A DNA stretch of 64,000 nucleotides from an uncultured Bacteroidaceae bacterium (lineage in GTDB: Bacteria; Bacteroidota; Bacteroidia; Bacteroidales; Bacteroidaceae), in contig CALUJO010000003.1 of the NCBI GenBank assembly GCA_944320965.1, positions 1 to 64,000 on the forward strand, written 5' to 3'. The translations under genes and the position numbers were made by a program. The notes beneath the pieces were generated by a model that was not told where the DNA came from, made no database searches, and saw only the letters and a program-made list of their open reading frames with translations. Shown piece after piece: positions 19,046 to 29,400 of the stretch. Positions within the stretch are counted from its first letter, which is position 1, and every line of letters starts with the position of its first letter.

Positions 19046-19627
19046 ATGACAGAGAAAGAAAAGGCTGAGGCAGGTCTGTTGTACAATGCCAATTATGACA
19101 TGGAACTTCAGAAAATGATGAGGGATACACGGACAAGACTGTTTGAGTATAACAATATTTCTCCTGCTGAAGAAGAGAAAAGGGAGAGTTTCATAAAATC
19201 ATTGTTCGGAAAGTGTGGAAGTAATCCTATCGTCATATCGCCGTTTTATTGCGATTACGGTTCGAATATTGAGGTTGGCGATAACTTCTTTGCCAATACC
19301 AATCTTGTAATTCTAGACGGAGCCAAAGTCAAAATAGGCAATAATGTCTTTATTGCTCCTCACGTGGGCATTTATACTGCCGGACATCCTCTTGATGTTG
19401 CCCAGAGAAACGAAGGGCTGGAGTATGCTTATCCAATTACAATTGGCGATAATGTTTGGATTGGTGCTGGAGTATCAATATTGCCCGGTGTCACAATCGG
19501 CAATGATACGGTTATTGGTGCGGGAAGTCTTGTAAACAGGGATATACCTTCGGGCGTGGTTGCTGCCGGAAATCCTTGTAGGGTAATAAGGAAGATAACC
19601 GAAGAAGACAAGTATAAATACAAATAA
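19046..19627 (+). CDS. Maltose/galactoside O-acetyltransferase-type hexapeptide protein
   Basis: A 193-residue left-handed beta-helix acetyltransferase of the Maa/LacA/NodL type. An N-terminal Maa domain (EKAEAGLLYNANYDMELQKM) precedes hexapeptide repeats such as IEVGDNFFANTNLVILDGAK and IGNNVFIAPHVGIYTAGHPL, where the His is the catalytic base. The C-terminal coil has ITIGDNVWIGAGVSILPGV. Such enzymes transfer acetyl from acetyl-CoA to sugar hydroxyls. I start at ATG 19046; the in-frame extension upstream would run through the gyrB terminator. The natural substrate is unknown. Confidence 0.9.
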   Translation: MTEKEKAEAGLLYNANYDMELQKMMRDTRTRLFEYNNISPAEEEKRESFIKSLFGKCGSNPIVISPFYCDYGSNIEVGDNFFANTNLVILDGAKVKIGNNVFIAPHVGIYTAGHPLDVAQRNEGLEYAYPITIGDNVWIGAGVSILPGVTIGNDTVIGAGSLVNRDIPSGVVAAGNPCRVIRKITEEDKYKYK

Positions 19628-19656
19628 AGCCGGTATTTACCGGCTCGCTTTTTCTG
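19628..19656 (+). terminator. Terminator after the acetyltransferase gene
   Basis: Stem AGCCGG/CCGGCT with a 6-nt loop (19628-19645) followed by CGCTTTTTCTG. It overlaps the end of the convergent folE downstream region. Confidence 0.65.
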
Positions 19657-19668
19657 TTGTCTGACCTT

Positions 19669-20253
19669 TTATGAATGCTTTATCAGGTTCATAAGTTCTT
19701 CACGTGTCTTTGCCTGATTGAAAGCTCCTGTAAAATCGGACGTGGTGGTTATTGAATTCTGTTTTTCAACTCCTCTCATCTGCATGCACATATGATGCGC
19801 TTCAATGACAACCATAACGCCAAGCGGGTTAAGTGTCTCCTGAATACATTCCTTTATCTGAAGAGTAAGTCTCTCCTGAACCTGCAGACGGCGCGCAAAA
19901 ACTTCAACAACCCTTGCTATCTTGCTGAGCCCTGTAATATATCCATTAGGAATATAGGCAACATGAGCTTTACCGTAGAATGGAAGCATATGATGTTCGC
20001 ATAGGGAGAAAAAGTCTATATCCTTTACGATAACCATCTGGTTGTAGTCTTCCTTGAACATAGCCGAGCGCAATACTTCCTTAGGGTCAATATGGTATCC
20101 TTTGGTAAGAAAGCACATGGCCTTTGCCACTCTTTCTGGTGTCTTGATAAGTCCTTCTCTTTCTGAATCCTCGCCAAGCAAGTCAAGTACTGACTTGTAG
20201 TGGATTTTCAGATTGTCTATTACTTCTTTTGAAAACTCAATATTTTCCTGCAT
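19669..20253 (-). CDS. folE: GTP cyclohydrolase I
   Basis: A 194-residue enzyme that converts GTP to dihydroneopterin triphosphate, the first step of folate synthesis. The zinc-binding Cys-His motif is seen in [20 protein letters not shown] and the second zinc Cys in [16 protein letters not shown]. The conserved segment [20 protein letters not shown] is intact. Length is normal for the type IA enzyme without N-terminal extension. The start lies 4 nt after the SPOR gene stop, placing it last in the DUF1599-DoxX-tpiA-SPOR-folE series. Confidence 0.97.
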   Translation of the reverse strand: MQENIEFSKEVIDNLKIHYKSVLDLLGEDSEREGLIKTPERVAKAMCFLTKGYHIDPKEVLRSAMFKEDYNQMVIVKDIDFFSLCEHHMLPFYGKAHVAYIPNGYITGLSKIARVVEVFARRLQVQERLTLQIKECIQETLNPLGVMVVIEAHHMCMQMRGVEKQNSITTTSDFTGAFNQAKTREELMNLIKHS

Positions 20254-20257
20254 CCTT

Positions 20258-20710
20258 TTATTCTTCTATTTTTATAATAATGGGTGACCTCACAATAACC
20301 ATATTCTTGAAATCTCCCGAAGTGCTTAATTCCCTCATCATTGCATCGGCTTCCTCAATAGTTCTGAAATCCCCGAACTGGCACAACCATCTCGGTGACT
20401 GGAATATTGTGTGGACCGGCGCATCAGGATATAGTTTCTGTGCCTTCTCTGCGATATTGTAGGCTTCGCTTCTTGCATCGCGTGAATTGCCTCCGGCATA
20501 CAGCTGTACCCTGTAGCCTATGGTTTTAATTGATTTTCCGTCTTTAGACGAAGTGGATGTCTGGCAGCCTACAAGTGCTGCAACCGAACTGCTCTGGTTT
20601 ATAACGACTTTTCCCTGTCCCGGAAAATCTTTTGCCAATTCTGTCAGTATGTCCTGTGCATTGACTATACAGGCGGCAAATGCAAATATTAAAGTTATAA
20701 CAAATCTCAT
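20258..20710 (-). CDS. Secreted SPOR domain-containing protein
   Basis: A 150-residue protein with a signal peptide ([19 protein letters not shown]) and a C-terminal SPOR-like domain from about residue 65. The domain includes [40 protein letters not shown] and [14 protein letters not shown] domains bind denuded peptidoglycan glycan strands, often at division sites. The gene lies between tpiA and folE, as in other Bacteroidales. A hairpin at 20730-20762 separates it from tpiA and may reduce read-through. The start at 20708-20710 is the first ATG after that hairpin. Confidence 0.85.
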   Translation of the reverse strand: MRFVITLIFAFAACIVNAQDILTELAKDFPGQGKVVINQSSSVAALVGCQTSTSSKDGKSIKTIGYRVQLYAGGNSRDARSEAYNIAEKAQKLYPDAPVHTIFQSPRWLCQFGDFRTIEEADAMMRELSTSGDFKNMVIVRSPIIIKIEE

Positions 20711-20720
20711 GACAAAGAAG

Positions 20721-20762
20721 ATAAAAACAGCTATGGGAACTGTTTCGATTTATTCCCATAGC
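20721..20762 (-). terminator. Hairpin after tpiA (partial terminator)
   Basis: Perfect 10-bp stem (GCTATGGGAA at 20730-20739 with TTCCCATAGC at 20753-20762) followed on the minus strand by GTTTTTATC. Its position between tpiA and the SPOR gene suggests expression tuning within the gene series. Confidence 0.6.
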
Positions 20763-20780
20763 CGTCAGGTTTATTTGTAA

Positions 20781-21539
20781 TTAGTTAAATGCATCAATAA
20801 TGCCTTTGAAGTCAGCAGCTTTCAAAGATGCTCCACCAATCAGACCACCGTCAACGTCTGGGTTAGCGAAAAGTTCCTTAGCATTTGAAGCCTTGCAGCT
20901 ACCTCCGTAAAGGATTGAAGTGTTTTCTGCAACTTCCTTGCCATATCTGTCTTCAATTGTCTTGCGGATGTAAGCGTGGATTTCCTGAGCCTGTTCAGCA
21001 GTAGCAGTCTTTCCTGTACCGATAGCCCAAACCGGTTCGTAAGCAAGAATAATCTTAGAGAAATCTTCTGCTGAAAGGTCATATAATGAACCTGCAAGCT
21101 GTGAGTAAACAACTTCGTTCTGTTTTCCAGCTTCTCTTTCTTCAAGAACTTCACCGATACAGAAGATTGGAGTCAAACCGTTAGCAAGAGCAAGTTTAAC
21201 TTTTTCTTTAAGTATCTCAGCTGTTTCACCATAGTAAGCACGACGTTCTGAGTGACCAAGGATAACATACTTAGCACCAGTTGAAGCAACCATAGCAGCT
21301 GATACTTCACCAGTATATGCTCCTGATTCCTTATCTGCACAGTTTTCTGCACCTACGCCGATTTTTGCAGCATCAACCAAACCTGCAACAGAAGCAAGGT
21401 GGATGAATGGAGTACAGATTATAACATCGCAGTTAGGTTTTTCGTTAGCCAATACTTCGTTCAATTCTTTTGCAAGAGCAATACCTTCCTGTAGTGTCTT
21501 GTTCATTTTCCAGTTTCCTGCAACAATGTTCTTTCTCAT
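20781..21539 (-). CDS. tpiA: Triosephosphate isomerase
   Basis: A 252-residue glycolytic TIM barrel interconverting dihydroxyacetone phosphate and glyceraldehyde 3-phosphate. Seen are the substrate-binding Lys in GNWKMNKT, the electrophilic His in [14 protein letters not shown], and the catalytic Glu with loop 6 in [14 protein letters not shown]. The phosphate-binding [14 protein letters not shown] is present. The ATG at 21539 gives the standard [13 protein letters not shown] start; an upstream in-frame start would add non-conserved residues. The codons look highly biased compared with neighbours, in keeping with strong expression. Confidence 0.97.
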   Translation of the reverse strand: MRKNIVAGNWKMNKTLQEGIALAKELNEVLANEKPNCDVIICTPFIHLASVAGLVDAAKIGVGAENCADKESGAYTGEVSAAMVASTGAKYVILGHSERRAYYGETAEILKEKVKLALANGLTPIFCIGEVLEEREAGKQNEVVYSQLAGSLYDLSAEDFSKIILAYEPVWAIGTGKTATAEQAQEIHAYIRKTIEDRYGKEVAENTSILYGGSCKASNAKELFANPDVDGGLIGGASLKAADFKGIIDAFN

Positions 21540-21570
21540 TTTTTTCCTTAAGTTTAAGTTATTAATAAAA

Positions 21571-22857
21571 TTATTCAAAAGTCTTTATGTTGTTGGCCTT
21601 AAGCCAAATAGCTTCTATTCCTATTATAATTGCCAGAGGAACAATATACAGCAGTATAATGTAGAGCACAGTAATCGGATAATCATTGCTTTTTGCTTGT
21701 CCGAGTTCAATGTTTTCAAGTCTTCCCGAGAGCTCTTCGTCTGTAGGCAACTGCTTGTGGTGCCATTTGTTTATTATTGTTCCGTCTTTGATAAGAATCA
21801 TTCCCGGATTTGACCTTACTATTGTTTTAAGGGTAGTTTCGTCGGTTATGCCGAAATCATATTCAGCTCCCATATATTCCTTCCAGTATGTTATCATTTT
21901 GTCGGAAGAAGCTGTTAGACAATAGAACTTGTATCCGTTGTCCAGGCAGTAGTCATAGATATCGTTTATTCTGTCAATATTCTCGTCACTTGCCTTTTCT
22001 ATGCTTGGCATAATCATCAGGAATGTATATGTCGTATCATCAAGAATTTCTTCTGTTATATCATATTCGTCAGGGAGCAGTGAGATTGAGAAATTCTGTA
22101 TTGGAGGCTCATATCCCTGTTTCACTACTTTTGTCTTTGAATCTACAAACTTCCATGTTGTGTTGTTCGGATAATTGTCCAAACTGAATTCCTTTTTTTC
22201 TCCGTTCTTCTCAAGAATGAATGTAGTTTCGTATTCTGTCAGCTCAGCCCCTTCAGGTATTGACATTGCTTCCTTAATGTTTGTTCCGATTTTATATGGT
22301 CTGAAATCGAAAATCGGCAGATGGTTAAGGCAGTATACCGATATTCCGACAATGAAAACAAGCGAATATATTGAAACTATCCATTGTACTCGCCATGTCA
22401 TTATACGGAACATTTTCTGGTTCCAGATGAGTACCGATACTGCAAATACCAGCAATATTATGTTTTTCCAGAATGTTTCCCAGTTTGTAAGTTTCACAGC
22501 ATCGCCGAAACATCCGCAGTCTGATACCGGATTTGCTATTGCAAGATAAAGGGTCAATGGTGTCATGAACAGCATGAACAGCATTATAAGCCCTGTTGTT
22601 ATCTTTCTTCTTATTGCGAACAGCAGATTTATTCCTAAAAAGAACTCGAATGATGAAAGGATTACGGCAAATACAATTATGATGTAATTGGGGAATATAT
22701 TCCATCCGAAAGCTTCAAGATAATCTGAAATCTTGTATACGGAACCTATAGGGTCAACGGCCTTTACAAATCCTGAGAATATAAAAGTCACTGCCAGCAG
22801 TAACCTGCAGACATTTACCCATATGTTCAGTATTTTATCTTTCAGACTATTGCTCAT
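21571..22857 (-). CDS. DoxX/MauE-like membrane protein with thioredoxin-like domain
   Basis: A 428-residue protein. An N-terminal DoxX/MauE-like region has four membrane helices (about residues 12-150; [20 protein letters not shown] and [20 protein letters not shown]), with a fifth helix near 160-180. A periplasmic part from about 190 to 380 has thioredoxin-like features ([40 protein letters not shown]) but lacks a CxxC motif. A last helix lies near the C-terminus ([20 protein letters not shown]). It overlaps the DUF1599 gene by 11 nt and precedes tpiA. Without redox cysteines in the thioredoxin-like part, its biochemical role is unclear. Confidence 0.8.
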   Translation of the reverse strand: MSNSLKDKILNIWVNVCRLLLAVTFIFSGFVKAVDPIGSVYKISDYLEAFGWNIFPNYIIIVFAVILSSFEFFLGINLLFAIRRKITTGLIMLFMLFMTPLTLYLAIANPVSDCGCFGDAVKLTNWETFWKNIILLVFAVSVLIWNQKMFRIMTWRVQWIVSIYSLVFIVGISVYCLNHLPIFDFRPYKIGTNIKEAMSIPEGAELTEYETTFILEKNGEKKEFSLDNYPNNTTWKFVDSKTKVVKQGYEPPIQNFSISLLPDEYDITEEILDDTTYTFLMIMPSIEKASDENIDRINDIYDYCLDNGYKFYCLTASSDKMITYWKEYMGAEYDFGITDETTLKTIVRSNPGMILIKDGTIINKWHHKQLPTDEELSGRLENIELGQAKSNDYPITVLYIILLYIVPLAIIIGIEAIWLKANNIKTFE

Positions 22858-23392
22858 ATTGCAGTTTGATAAGACCGAATACAGAATAGTTTATCATATC
22901 CATATAATTGGCGTCAACACCTTCGGATACGATTGTTTTGCCGTTATTGTCTTCAATCTGTTTGGTTCTGTTTATCTTCATCAGAATCAGATCTGTGTAT
23001 GAACTTATCCGCATGCTTCTCCATGCTTCACCGTAGTCGTGGTTTTTTGCCAGCATCAGGTCAAGTGTTTTCTGCATGAACTTGTCATAGTCATCAAGTG
23101 CAGTCTCGGCATTTATGTCTTCTGTATCTGCATATCCGCGTTCAAGCTGTATCAATCCTATGATGCCGTAGTTTACGATTGCTATGAAACATGATTTTAT
23201 ATCTTCGTCTTCAACAAGTGCAACACCTTTTGTTTCAAGACTTCTTATGCGGTTGGCCTTAATGTAAATCTGATCAGTCAGGGACATCGGACGCATTATT
23301 CTCCATGCCGGACCATAGTCTTTCAGCTTTTTCTCAAACAAGCTTCGGCACATTGCGGTCACTTCTCTGAACTGTTTCTCTGTATCAGTCAT
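22847..23392 (-). CDS. DUF1599 domain-containing protein
   Basis: A 181-residue cytoplasmic protein with two internal DUF1599 repeats. The first is KLKDYGPAWRIMRPMSLTDQ and the second is NHDYGEAWRSMRISSYTDLI. Each is followed by a similar LxxKxNRxxxxE helix. The repeated DYGxAWRxMR signature is diagnostic; the family is thought of as nucleotide-modification related in some annotations, but function is unproven. I use ATG 23392 rather than a TTG two codons earlier. A TAATTTTG promoter box lies 22 nt upstream. It leads the DoxX-tpiA-SPOR-folE series. Confidence 0.85.
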   Translation of the reverse strand: MTDTEKQFREVTAMCRSLFEKKLKDYGPAWRIMRPMSLTDQIYIKANRIRSLETKGVALVEDEDIKSCFIAIVNYGIIGLIQLERGYADTEDINAETALDDYDKFMQKTLDLMLAKNHDYGEAWRSMRISSYTDLILMKINRTKQIEDNNGKTIVSEGVDANYMDMINYSVFGLIKLQYEQ

Positions 23393-23414
23393 AATCAAGT
23401 TTTTAATTATTCTG

Positions 23415-23422
23415 CAAAATTA
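23415..23422 (-). promoter_or_regulatory. -7 promoter box for DUF1599-DoxX-tpiA
   Basis: Minus-strand TAATTTTG matches TAnnTTTG and ends 22 nt before the DUF1599 start. Confidence 0.5.
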
Positions 23423-23451
23423 ATAAATATGCCACATATTAACTATAAAAA

Positions 23452-23500
23452 AATGCGAAGAATAGAACTCCTTTGTATAAAAAGCCCTATTTTTCGCATT
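23452..23500 (-). terminator. Terminator after M23 peptidase gene
   Basis: Arms AATGCGAAGAATA (23452-23464) and TATTTTTCGCATT (23488-23500) form a 13-bp stem with one mismatch and a 23-nt loop. On the minus strand it is followed by a T-run (complement of the A-run at 23446-23453). Confidence 0.6.
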
Positions 23501-23522
23501 GTTATGATTTACATTTCTGTTG

Positions 23523-24368
23523 TTAGAAGCATCTTAAAACCTGCCCCGGTCTGAGTATCGTATTCTTTGTTATGCCGTTGAGCTTGCATATTTTTGAAAC
23601 GGTTGAACCGGTTTTTGCCGCGATTCTTGAGAGAGAATCTCCCTTCCGTACTCTGTGATATACAATACCGCTACCGCCTGCCGAGCTTTTTGCTTTTTTG
23701 AACAGGTAAGAGTCACATACTATATCCTGATTTTCAAAGTCGAACAGATATTTAGGGTTTATTGCTATTCCCAAAAGTCGTGTTTCAAAATGCAAATGTG
23801 AACCGGTTGAACGTCCGGTATTTCCGCCAAGTCCGATAGGTTCCCCTGCCTTTACTATGTCACCCGGCTTGACAATCTGCTTTGAAAGGTGCCCGTAAAC
23901 TGTTTCCAATCCGTTTGGGTGGCGTATTACTACATATTTTCCGTAACCACGTCTTTCGTATTGTACGATTCTGACCTTTCCGTCAAATGCTGAACGGATG
24001 GTATCTCCTATGTAGACTTTTACATCAAGTCCTTTATGCATACGACCGCGTCTGTAACCGTAGTTTGATGTAATTTTTCTGCTTTCGGTTGGCATATAGT
24101 AGCCGCTAAGGTCTATTCTGAAAGAATCCGGAATGATTGCGTTAGGGTAGTAGTGAACTCTTTCGGTTTCCCATGTAGTGTACAATTGGCTTGCAGGCAT
24201 ATCCAAATCCTCGTATGCAAGGCTTTTCTGAAGTTTTAGAGCTTCAATGCTTTTTAAAGTCTTGTCTGTCGGAGCCTGCATTGCAAGTTTGTCCTGTGCT
24301 GTGGCTGATATTGCGGTCACTGCAGCAAGGCCCAATAACAGTTTTTTTATAGTTCTTGTAATCTCCAT
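23523..24368 (-). CDS. Secreted M23 metallopeptidase with LysM domain
   Basis: A 281-residue protein with a signal peptide (KKLLLGLAAVTAISATAQ). The M23 (LytM) domain at about residues 95-205 has the zinc ligands in GRMHKGLDVKV (HxxxD) and GSHLHFETRLLG (HxH). A C-terminal LysM domain from about 235 has YHRVRKGDSLSRIAAKTGST and the ending ILRPGQVLRCF. LysM after, rather than before, the peptidase is worth noting. With both metal motifs intact it is likely an active cell-wall endopeptidase. It follows ndk by 9 nt. Confidence 0.92.
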   Translation of the reverse strand: MEITRTIKKLLLGLAAVTAISATAQDKLAMQAPTDKTLKSIEALKLQKSLAYEDLDMPASQLYTTWETERVHYYPNAIIPDSFRIDLSGYYMPTESRKITSNYGYRRGRMHKGLDVKVYIGDTIRSAFDGKVRIVQYERRGYGKYVVIRHPNGLETVYGHLSKQIVKPGDIVKAGEPIGLGGNTGRSTGSHLHFETRLLGIAINPKYLFDFENQDIVCDSYLFKKAKSSAGGSGIVYHRVRKGDSLSRIAAKTGSTVSKICKLNGITKNTILRPGQVLRCF

Positions 24369-24377
24369 TGTCTTTAC

Positions 24378-24839
24378 TTAATACTCGTCACAAGCGTACA
24401 GATACTGGAATACTGCCAGCTTGTAGTCAAAAATCTCTTCAGGTTTAAAGAAACGTTCCAGTTCGACTTTTGCGCTTTCAAGTGAGTCAGAAGTGTGGAC
24501 TATATTTTCCTGAAAACTCATTGACAAATCGCCACGTATTGAGCCCGGAACTGCCTTTTGGCCGTTTGTTGCTCCAGTAATGTTTCTGACTGCCTCTACG
24601 GCATTAACTCCTTCATAACAACATGCAATAACCGGTGTTACCATCATTGAGTCCTTTACTCGCTGGAAGAACGGTTTGTCCTTTAGGTGAGCATAATGTT
24701 CACTTAATATTGCATCGTCAAGCTGCATCATTTTCATGCCTGCAAGTCTCAGCCCCTTTTGTTCAAAACGCTTTGTAACTTCCCCAACAAGGCCGCGCTG
24801 TATTGCGGATGGCTTTAATAACACTAAGGTTTTTTCCAT
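24378..24839 (-). CDS. ndk: Nucleoside diphosphate kinase
   Basis: A 153-residue enzyme balancing NTP and dNTP pools by gamma-phosphate transfer. The start TLVLLKPSAIQRGLVGEV is typical and the phosphorylated His is in NIVHTSDSLESA. This form has Thr where most have Gly (NxxHGSDS). Arg and Asn of GATNGQKAVPGSIRGDLS line the nucleotide site. A TATATTTG promoter box lies at 24883-24890. It is co-directional with the M23 peptidase gene. Confidence 0.96.
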   Translation of the reverse strand: MEKTLVLLKPSAIQRGLVGEVTKRFEQKGLRLAGMKMMQLDDAILSEHYAHLKDKPFFQRVKDSMMVTPVIACCYEGVNAVEAVRNITGATNGQKAVPGSIRGDLSMSFQENIVHTSDSLESAKVELERFFKPEEIFDYKLAVFQYLYACDEY

Positions 24840-24882
24840 GTTTTTCGTTTGTTTTATGATTATAGGATTTTCAAAAATCGGA

Positions 24883-24890
24883 CAAATATA
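24883..24890 (-). promoter_or_regulatory. -7 promoter box for ndk
   Basis: Minus-strand TATATTTG matches TAnnTTTG, 43 nt before the ndk start. Confidence 0.5.
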
Positions 24891-25078
24891 AAAAAAATAT
24901 CCGACAGACCAAAGAAGTTCTAAATATTTGTCATAGAACTTGTTGTATTTTTAACACAGTTTTCATGTAGTTTAGATTGTTTGCTTTTGGTTTGTGTAAT
25001 AGACTGATTATTAATGACTGTAGTGGTTTTTATGTAATTGATTGTGTGTTTTTGTGAAAAGGAATGCAGATATTTTAT

Positions 25079-25142
25079 AACCGAAGCCTCCGGTTGTAAA
25101 AACAAAACTTGCGATTATAAGAACGAAAGCTTTGGTTACAGT
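25079..25142. repeat. Tandem palindromic 21-nt repeat, locus B (3 units)
   Basis: Units start at 25079, 25101 and 25122 (22 and 21 nt apart). The first contains AACCGAAGCCTCCGGTT and the third AACGAAAGCTTTGGTT, both near-perfect palindromes, with spacers such as TATAAG. Related to loci A (84) and C (53696). It lies downstream of the efflux operon terminator. Confidence 0.7.
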
Positions 25143-25204
25143 TTCTGTTTTGTAAACAGTCTGTAGCTGTCAGGCATTTTGTATGATAATATTTCAGGGT
25201 ATAT

Positions 25205-25247
25205 ATAAAAAAAAGAATGTGGCAAACAGATAATATTTGACACATCC
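25205..25247 (-). terminator. Terminator-like hairpin after the efflux operon
   Basis: On the minus strand an imperfect GTGTCAAA/TTTGCCAC stem is followed by a run of eight T (the A-run at 25208-25215). It lies about 20 nt past the TolC-like stop. Confidence 0.45.
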
Positions 25248-25266
25248 CGTCAATATGTGATACCGG

Positions 25267-26439
25267 TTAGAGTCTAAAACGGTACATGCGTGCCACGGCT
25301 TTGTCATAGCCGGTTTTCAGCGAATTATAGGTTTCAATTGTCGAGTACAATGAATTTATTTCATTGAAATAGTCAATCATTGAAATCTGTCCTTCTGCAA
25401 GGGCTTTGTCAAGCAGAGATATGTTATCATAAACAAGGTTTATGTCGTAATCCTTGAGGGTTTCCCAAAGCTTTTCGGCTTCCTTGTAGTCGGTACGTAT
25501 TTCCGAACCTTTCTCAGTTGTGACCTTTTCTAGCTGCCACATTGCATACGACTTGTAGGCTTTTGTCTGCTTTACCTTCCTAAGATTGTTCCATAACGGG
25601 ATTGATACTCCTATTTCAAACCCGTTGCTTGTTTCGGCAGGACGCATTTCCCTTATATAGCTCAGCTCAAGCGACGGGAGCCAACTGTTGCGTGCGACTT
25701 TATGTTCGCCTATAGCAACATTGTATGCTTCTTCCGACTGCTTTATGCCGGCATCGGCTTCAATGGCTTCTGCATAGAATTCCTGGAAATCCGGAAGTTC
25801 TGTCAATGGGTTTTCAGAACCGGTCAGGTCCTGTATTTCCTGACCTCCGTTAAGAGCTGTAAGCTGGTTTATTATTTTATCCCTTTCATTTATGTTCATG
25901 GTGAGGGCAGCATTCTCGCTCATTTCCTGCATCCTTATTTTGTTCAAGTCAAGTGCGTTGGCATCTCCAGCTTTGAATTTCTTGTCGTACAGCTCGGTCA
26001 TCTTGTGTATGTTAGCAAGACGTTCCTTAATAAGCCCGTGTTGCCTGTTCAGATTTGCAAGGTCAAGATAAAGTTCCTTGGCAGTAAGCAGTACCGAACG
26101 TCTTGTCTCTTCGTAGGCATAGCCGTACTGTTTGATTTTCTTTTTGTTCATGTTTCCCCTTACGGCATATATGCTTGGGAATTCAAGTTCCTGAGTTACT
26201 GTGATTTTACCTGTTTTTTCCGGCTGTGTAATGGTTCCCAGCATGCCTTCATACGCCACAGATGTATTGCCCAGCATATTCTGTGAGCGTGTTTCCATAA
26301 TCTGGGCATCAAGCAGTGCCTTTGCCGCCTTTATATCGCTGTTGTTTGATTCAATGTTTTTCAGAACATCATCAATGTTTTGTGCTGCGGCATTTGATAC
26401 AATTGAAATCAGCAGTATTATATTGAATATTCTTTTCAT
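25267..26439 (-). CDS. TolC/CusC-like outer membrane efflux protein
   Basis: A 390-residue protein with a signal peptide (FNIILLISIVSNAAAQ) and long helical repeats typical of the outer membrane factor family. The two halves are KAAKALLDAQIMETRSQ and VAIGEHKVARNSWLPSLELS. The C-terminal SMIDYFNEINSLYSTIETYN is also characteristic. It is a little shorter than TolC (about 470). Its start overlaps the pump gene stop by 4 nt. It would form the outer channel for the pump encoded immediately upstream. Confidence 0.88.
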   Translation of the reverse strand: MKRIFNIILLISIVSNAAAQNIDDVLKNIESNNSDIKAAKALLDAQIMETRSQNMLGNTSVAYEGMLGTITQPEKTGKITVTQELEFPSIYAVRGNMNKKKIKQYGYAYEETRRSVLLTAKELYLDLANLNRQHGLIKERLANIHKMTELYDKKFKAGDANALDLNKIRMQEMSENAALTMNINERDKIINQLTALNGGQEIQDLTGSENPLTELPDFQEFYAEAIEADAGIKQSEEAYNVAIGEHKVARNSWLPSLELSYIREMRPAETSNGFEIGVSIPLWNNLRKVKQTKAYKSYAMWQLEKVTTEKGSEIRTDYKEAEKLWETLKDYDINLVYDNISLLDKALAEGQISMIDYFNEINSLYSTIETYNSLKTGYDKAVARMYRFRL

Positions 26440-29400
26440 TTTCCTTGTTCTTTCTTGTTTGTCATTTCATAAACTATTGGAACGATAAATCCGTTGAGGA
26501 ATGTTGATGTGAACAGTCCGCCAAGGATAACCTTTGCCATAGGACTCTGTATTTCGTTTCCCGGCAGCGAGCCGCCTGCAGCAAGCGGTATAAGCGCGAG
26601 GGCAGACGAAAGGGCTGTCATAAGAATTGGGTTAAGACGGTCGACAGAACCGCTTATTATTCTCTGTCTGAGTCCCATACCGTTTGCCCTGAGGTCATTG
26701 TAGTGCGAAATCAGAAGCATTCCGTTTCTGGTTGCGATACCGAACAGTGAGATGAAACCGATGATTGCCGGGATACTCATCTCGCCGCTTGTAACGGCAA
26801 TGGCGAATACACCTCCTATAAGTGCGAGCGGAAGATTGGTCAGTACGATGGCTGCCTGGCGCGCGCTCTTGAAATCATTGTACAAAAGCATGAAGATAAC
26901 TATTATCGAAATCAGTGATGTCAGGAACAGAATGCGCGATGCTGCCTGTTCGCTCTCAAATTGTCCTCCGTATTCGATATGATATCCTTCGGGAAGACTC
27001 AGGTCTTCAAGCCTGTGCTGTATGTCTTCAACGACGCTTCCCACGTCACGTCCTGCTGTATTTGCCGATACTACGATCTTGCGTTTTACGTTTTCACGGT
27101 TGATAGTATTCGGTCCCATTGACGATTTAATGTCGGCAACATACGAAAGAGGTATTTTGTTTCCTCCAGCATCAATCATCAGATTTTCAATTCTTTCCAT
27201 AGAGCTCTTGTCATCGGGTCTGACCTTTACTATAAGGTCAAAAGACTTTCCGTCTCTGTAAACCTGTGAAACTTTTTCACCTGCAAGGGCAACATTCACG
27301 AACTCAGAGAATTCGGACATTGTGATACCGAACTTTGCAAGCATGTCGCGGCGTGGTTCAATCTTCAGCTGCGGACGTTCAATCTGCTGCTCTACGTTAA
27401 GGTCGGCAATGCCTTCTACATCCATTATTCGGTTTCGTATGTCATTTCCTATTGTAAACATTCTGTTCAGGTCATCCCCGAAAAGCTTTATTGCTATGCT
27501 TGCCTTTGTTCCCGAAAGCATTGCGTCAATTCGGTGTGAGATGGGCTGTCCTATCTCTATCAATGCACCGTTTATTGTGGAAAGCTTGTCTCTTACTTCG
27601 TGGATAAACTCGTCCTTGCTTCTTCCGTCCAGCTCATAAGGCGCTTCTATTTCAGATGTGTTTACTCCGAGAGCATGTTCGTCCAACTCGGCACGTCCTG
27701 TCTTTCTTGCAACAGTCTTTATTTCAGGAATAGTAAGCAGCAACTCTTCCGCACGTCTTCCTATGGCATCAGACTCAGCAAGCGAGATACCCGGCAGACT
27801 GCTGACGTTGATAGTCAGTGAACCTTCGTTGAATGACGGAAGGAAACTGCTTCCGAATGAGAATGAAATGGCTACTGCCACAACAAAAAGTGCTACTGTA
27901 GTTCCCAAAATGCTCTTTTTGTGTTCAAGTGATTTTTCAAGAAGCTGCGCGTATTTCTTCTTCAGCCAAACTGAAACAGGAGAGTCCTTTTCAGGTTTTC
28001 CGTCTTTTCTTTTACCCAAAAGATAGCTACACAGTACGGGAGTCAGCGTCAGTGCCACAACGGTTGAGGCGAACAAAGCCACAATGAATGCTATGCCCAG
28101 AGGTACAAGCATTCTTCCTTCCATTCCGCTGAGGAAGAAAAGTGGTACAAAACTTACAACGATGATTAAGGTTGAGTTCAATATAGGCATACGTACTTCG
28201 CATGATGCGTCGTGAACAACTTGTATGATTCCTTTTCTTTGGTCGGCAGGCATTAGACTGTTTTCCCTTATTCTCTTGAATACGTTTTCAACATCCACAA
28301 TGGCATCATCTACAAGTGAGCCTATTGCAATTGCCATACCTCCAAGACTCATCGTATTTATTGTCAGCCCCATAAGGTTAAGCGTTATGATGGAAACGAG
28401 CAATGCAAGCGGCAAGGTTATAAGTGAAATGAATGTTGTCCTTACGTTTGCAAGGAATAGGAACAGCACGATTACAACGAAAATGGCTCCTTCGTAAAGT
28501 GACTTCTTTACGTTTCCTATAGAGTTTTCAATGAAACGGCTCTGACGGAAGATGTCTGTTGACATTTTTACGTCGGCCGGCATGTTTTTCTGTAGTTCTG
28601 CTACAGCGGCATCAAGCTTTTCCGTTAGTTCAAGTGTGTTGGTATTCGGCTGCTTTGTTACGGTTATCAGTACAGCAGGCTTGGTGCGTTCTGATGCTGT
28701 TCCGAGTTTCGGTTCGCTTGGGGCAATCTTAACCTCGGCAATGTCGGCAAGAGTGACAGGAGAGTTTCCTATTGTTTTGACAACGGCACGTTCCATCATT
28801 TTGACATCTGTGACGGAAAGCACGCCTCTAACAATATATTCATTGCCGTGTTCATAAAGAACTCCGCCGTTTACATTAAGGTTCATTTCTTTTGTAGCCG
28901 CCATGACTTCGCCAAGCGTTATACCGTAGAACTTCATCTTTCCAGGGTCAAGCTGAATTTGATACTCCTCAATATCTCCGCCTATTACGGCAACCTGTGC
29001 AACGCCACCTGTCGAAAGAAGTCGTGGACGCACGGTCCAGTCGGCAAGTGTACGGAGGTCAAGCATGGATGTGCTGTCGGCTGTCATGCCAATAATCATG
29101 AGTTCGCCAAGAATGGATGACTGTGGGCCGAGTGTAGGCTGGCCTACGTTGCCCGGAAGTCTGTCTCCTACTTCTGAAAGTTTCTCCGAAACAATCTGGC
29201 GGGCAAGGTATATGTCTGTATCCCATTCAAATTCAACCCATACGATGGAGAATCCGTTTGTTGACGAGGAGCGGACACGGCGCACGTATGTAGCACCGTT
29301 CACTGCTGTCTCGATAGGGAATGTTACGAGCTGTTCAACCTCTTCGGCTGCCATACCGTTAGCTTCGGTCATTACGACAACTGTCGGGGCGTTGAGGTCG

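Larger units (their letters stand above)
24840..25266. other. Intergenic region between ndk and the RND efflux operon
   Basis: 427 nt without a convincing gene. It holds the ndk promoter box (24883-24890, minus), a tandem palindromic repeat array (25079-25142) and a terminator-like hairpin after the efflux operon (about 25205-25247, minus). The remaining sequence is AT-rich with no recognised RNA. Confidence 0.6.

Noticed and set aside
24920..25105. 61-residue minus-strand frame in the ndk-TolC gap
   Set aside because: Overlaps the palindromic repeat array and has no start context or recognisable family.
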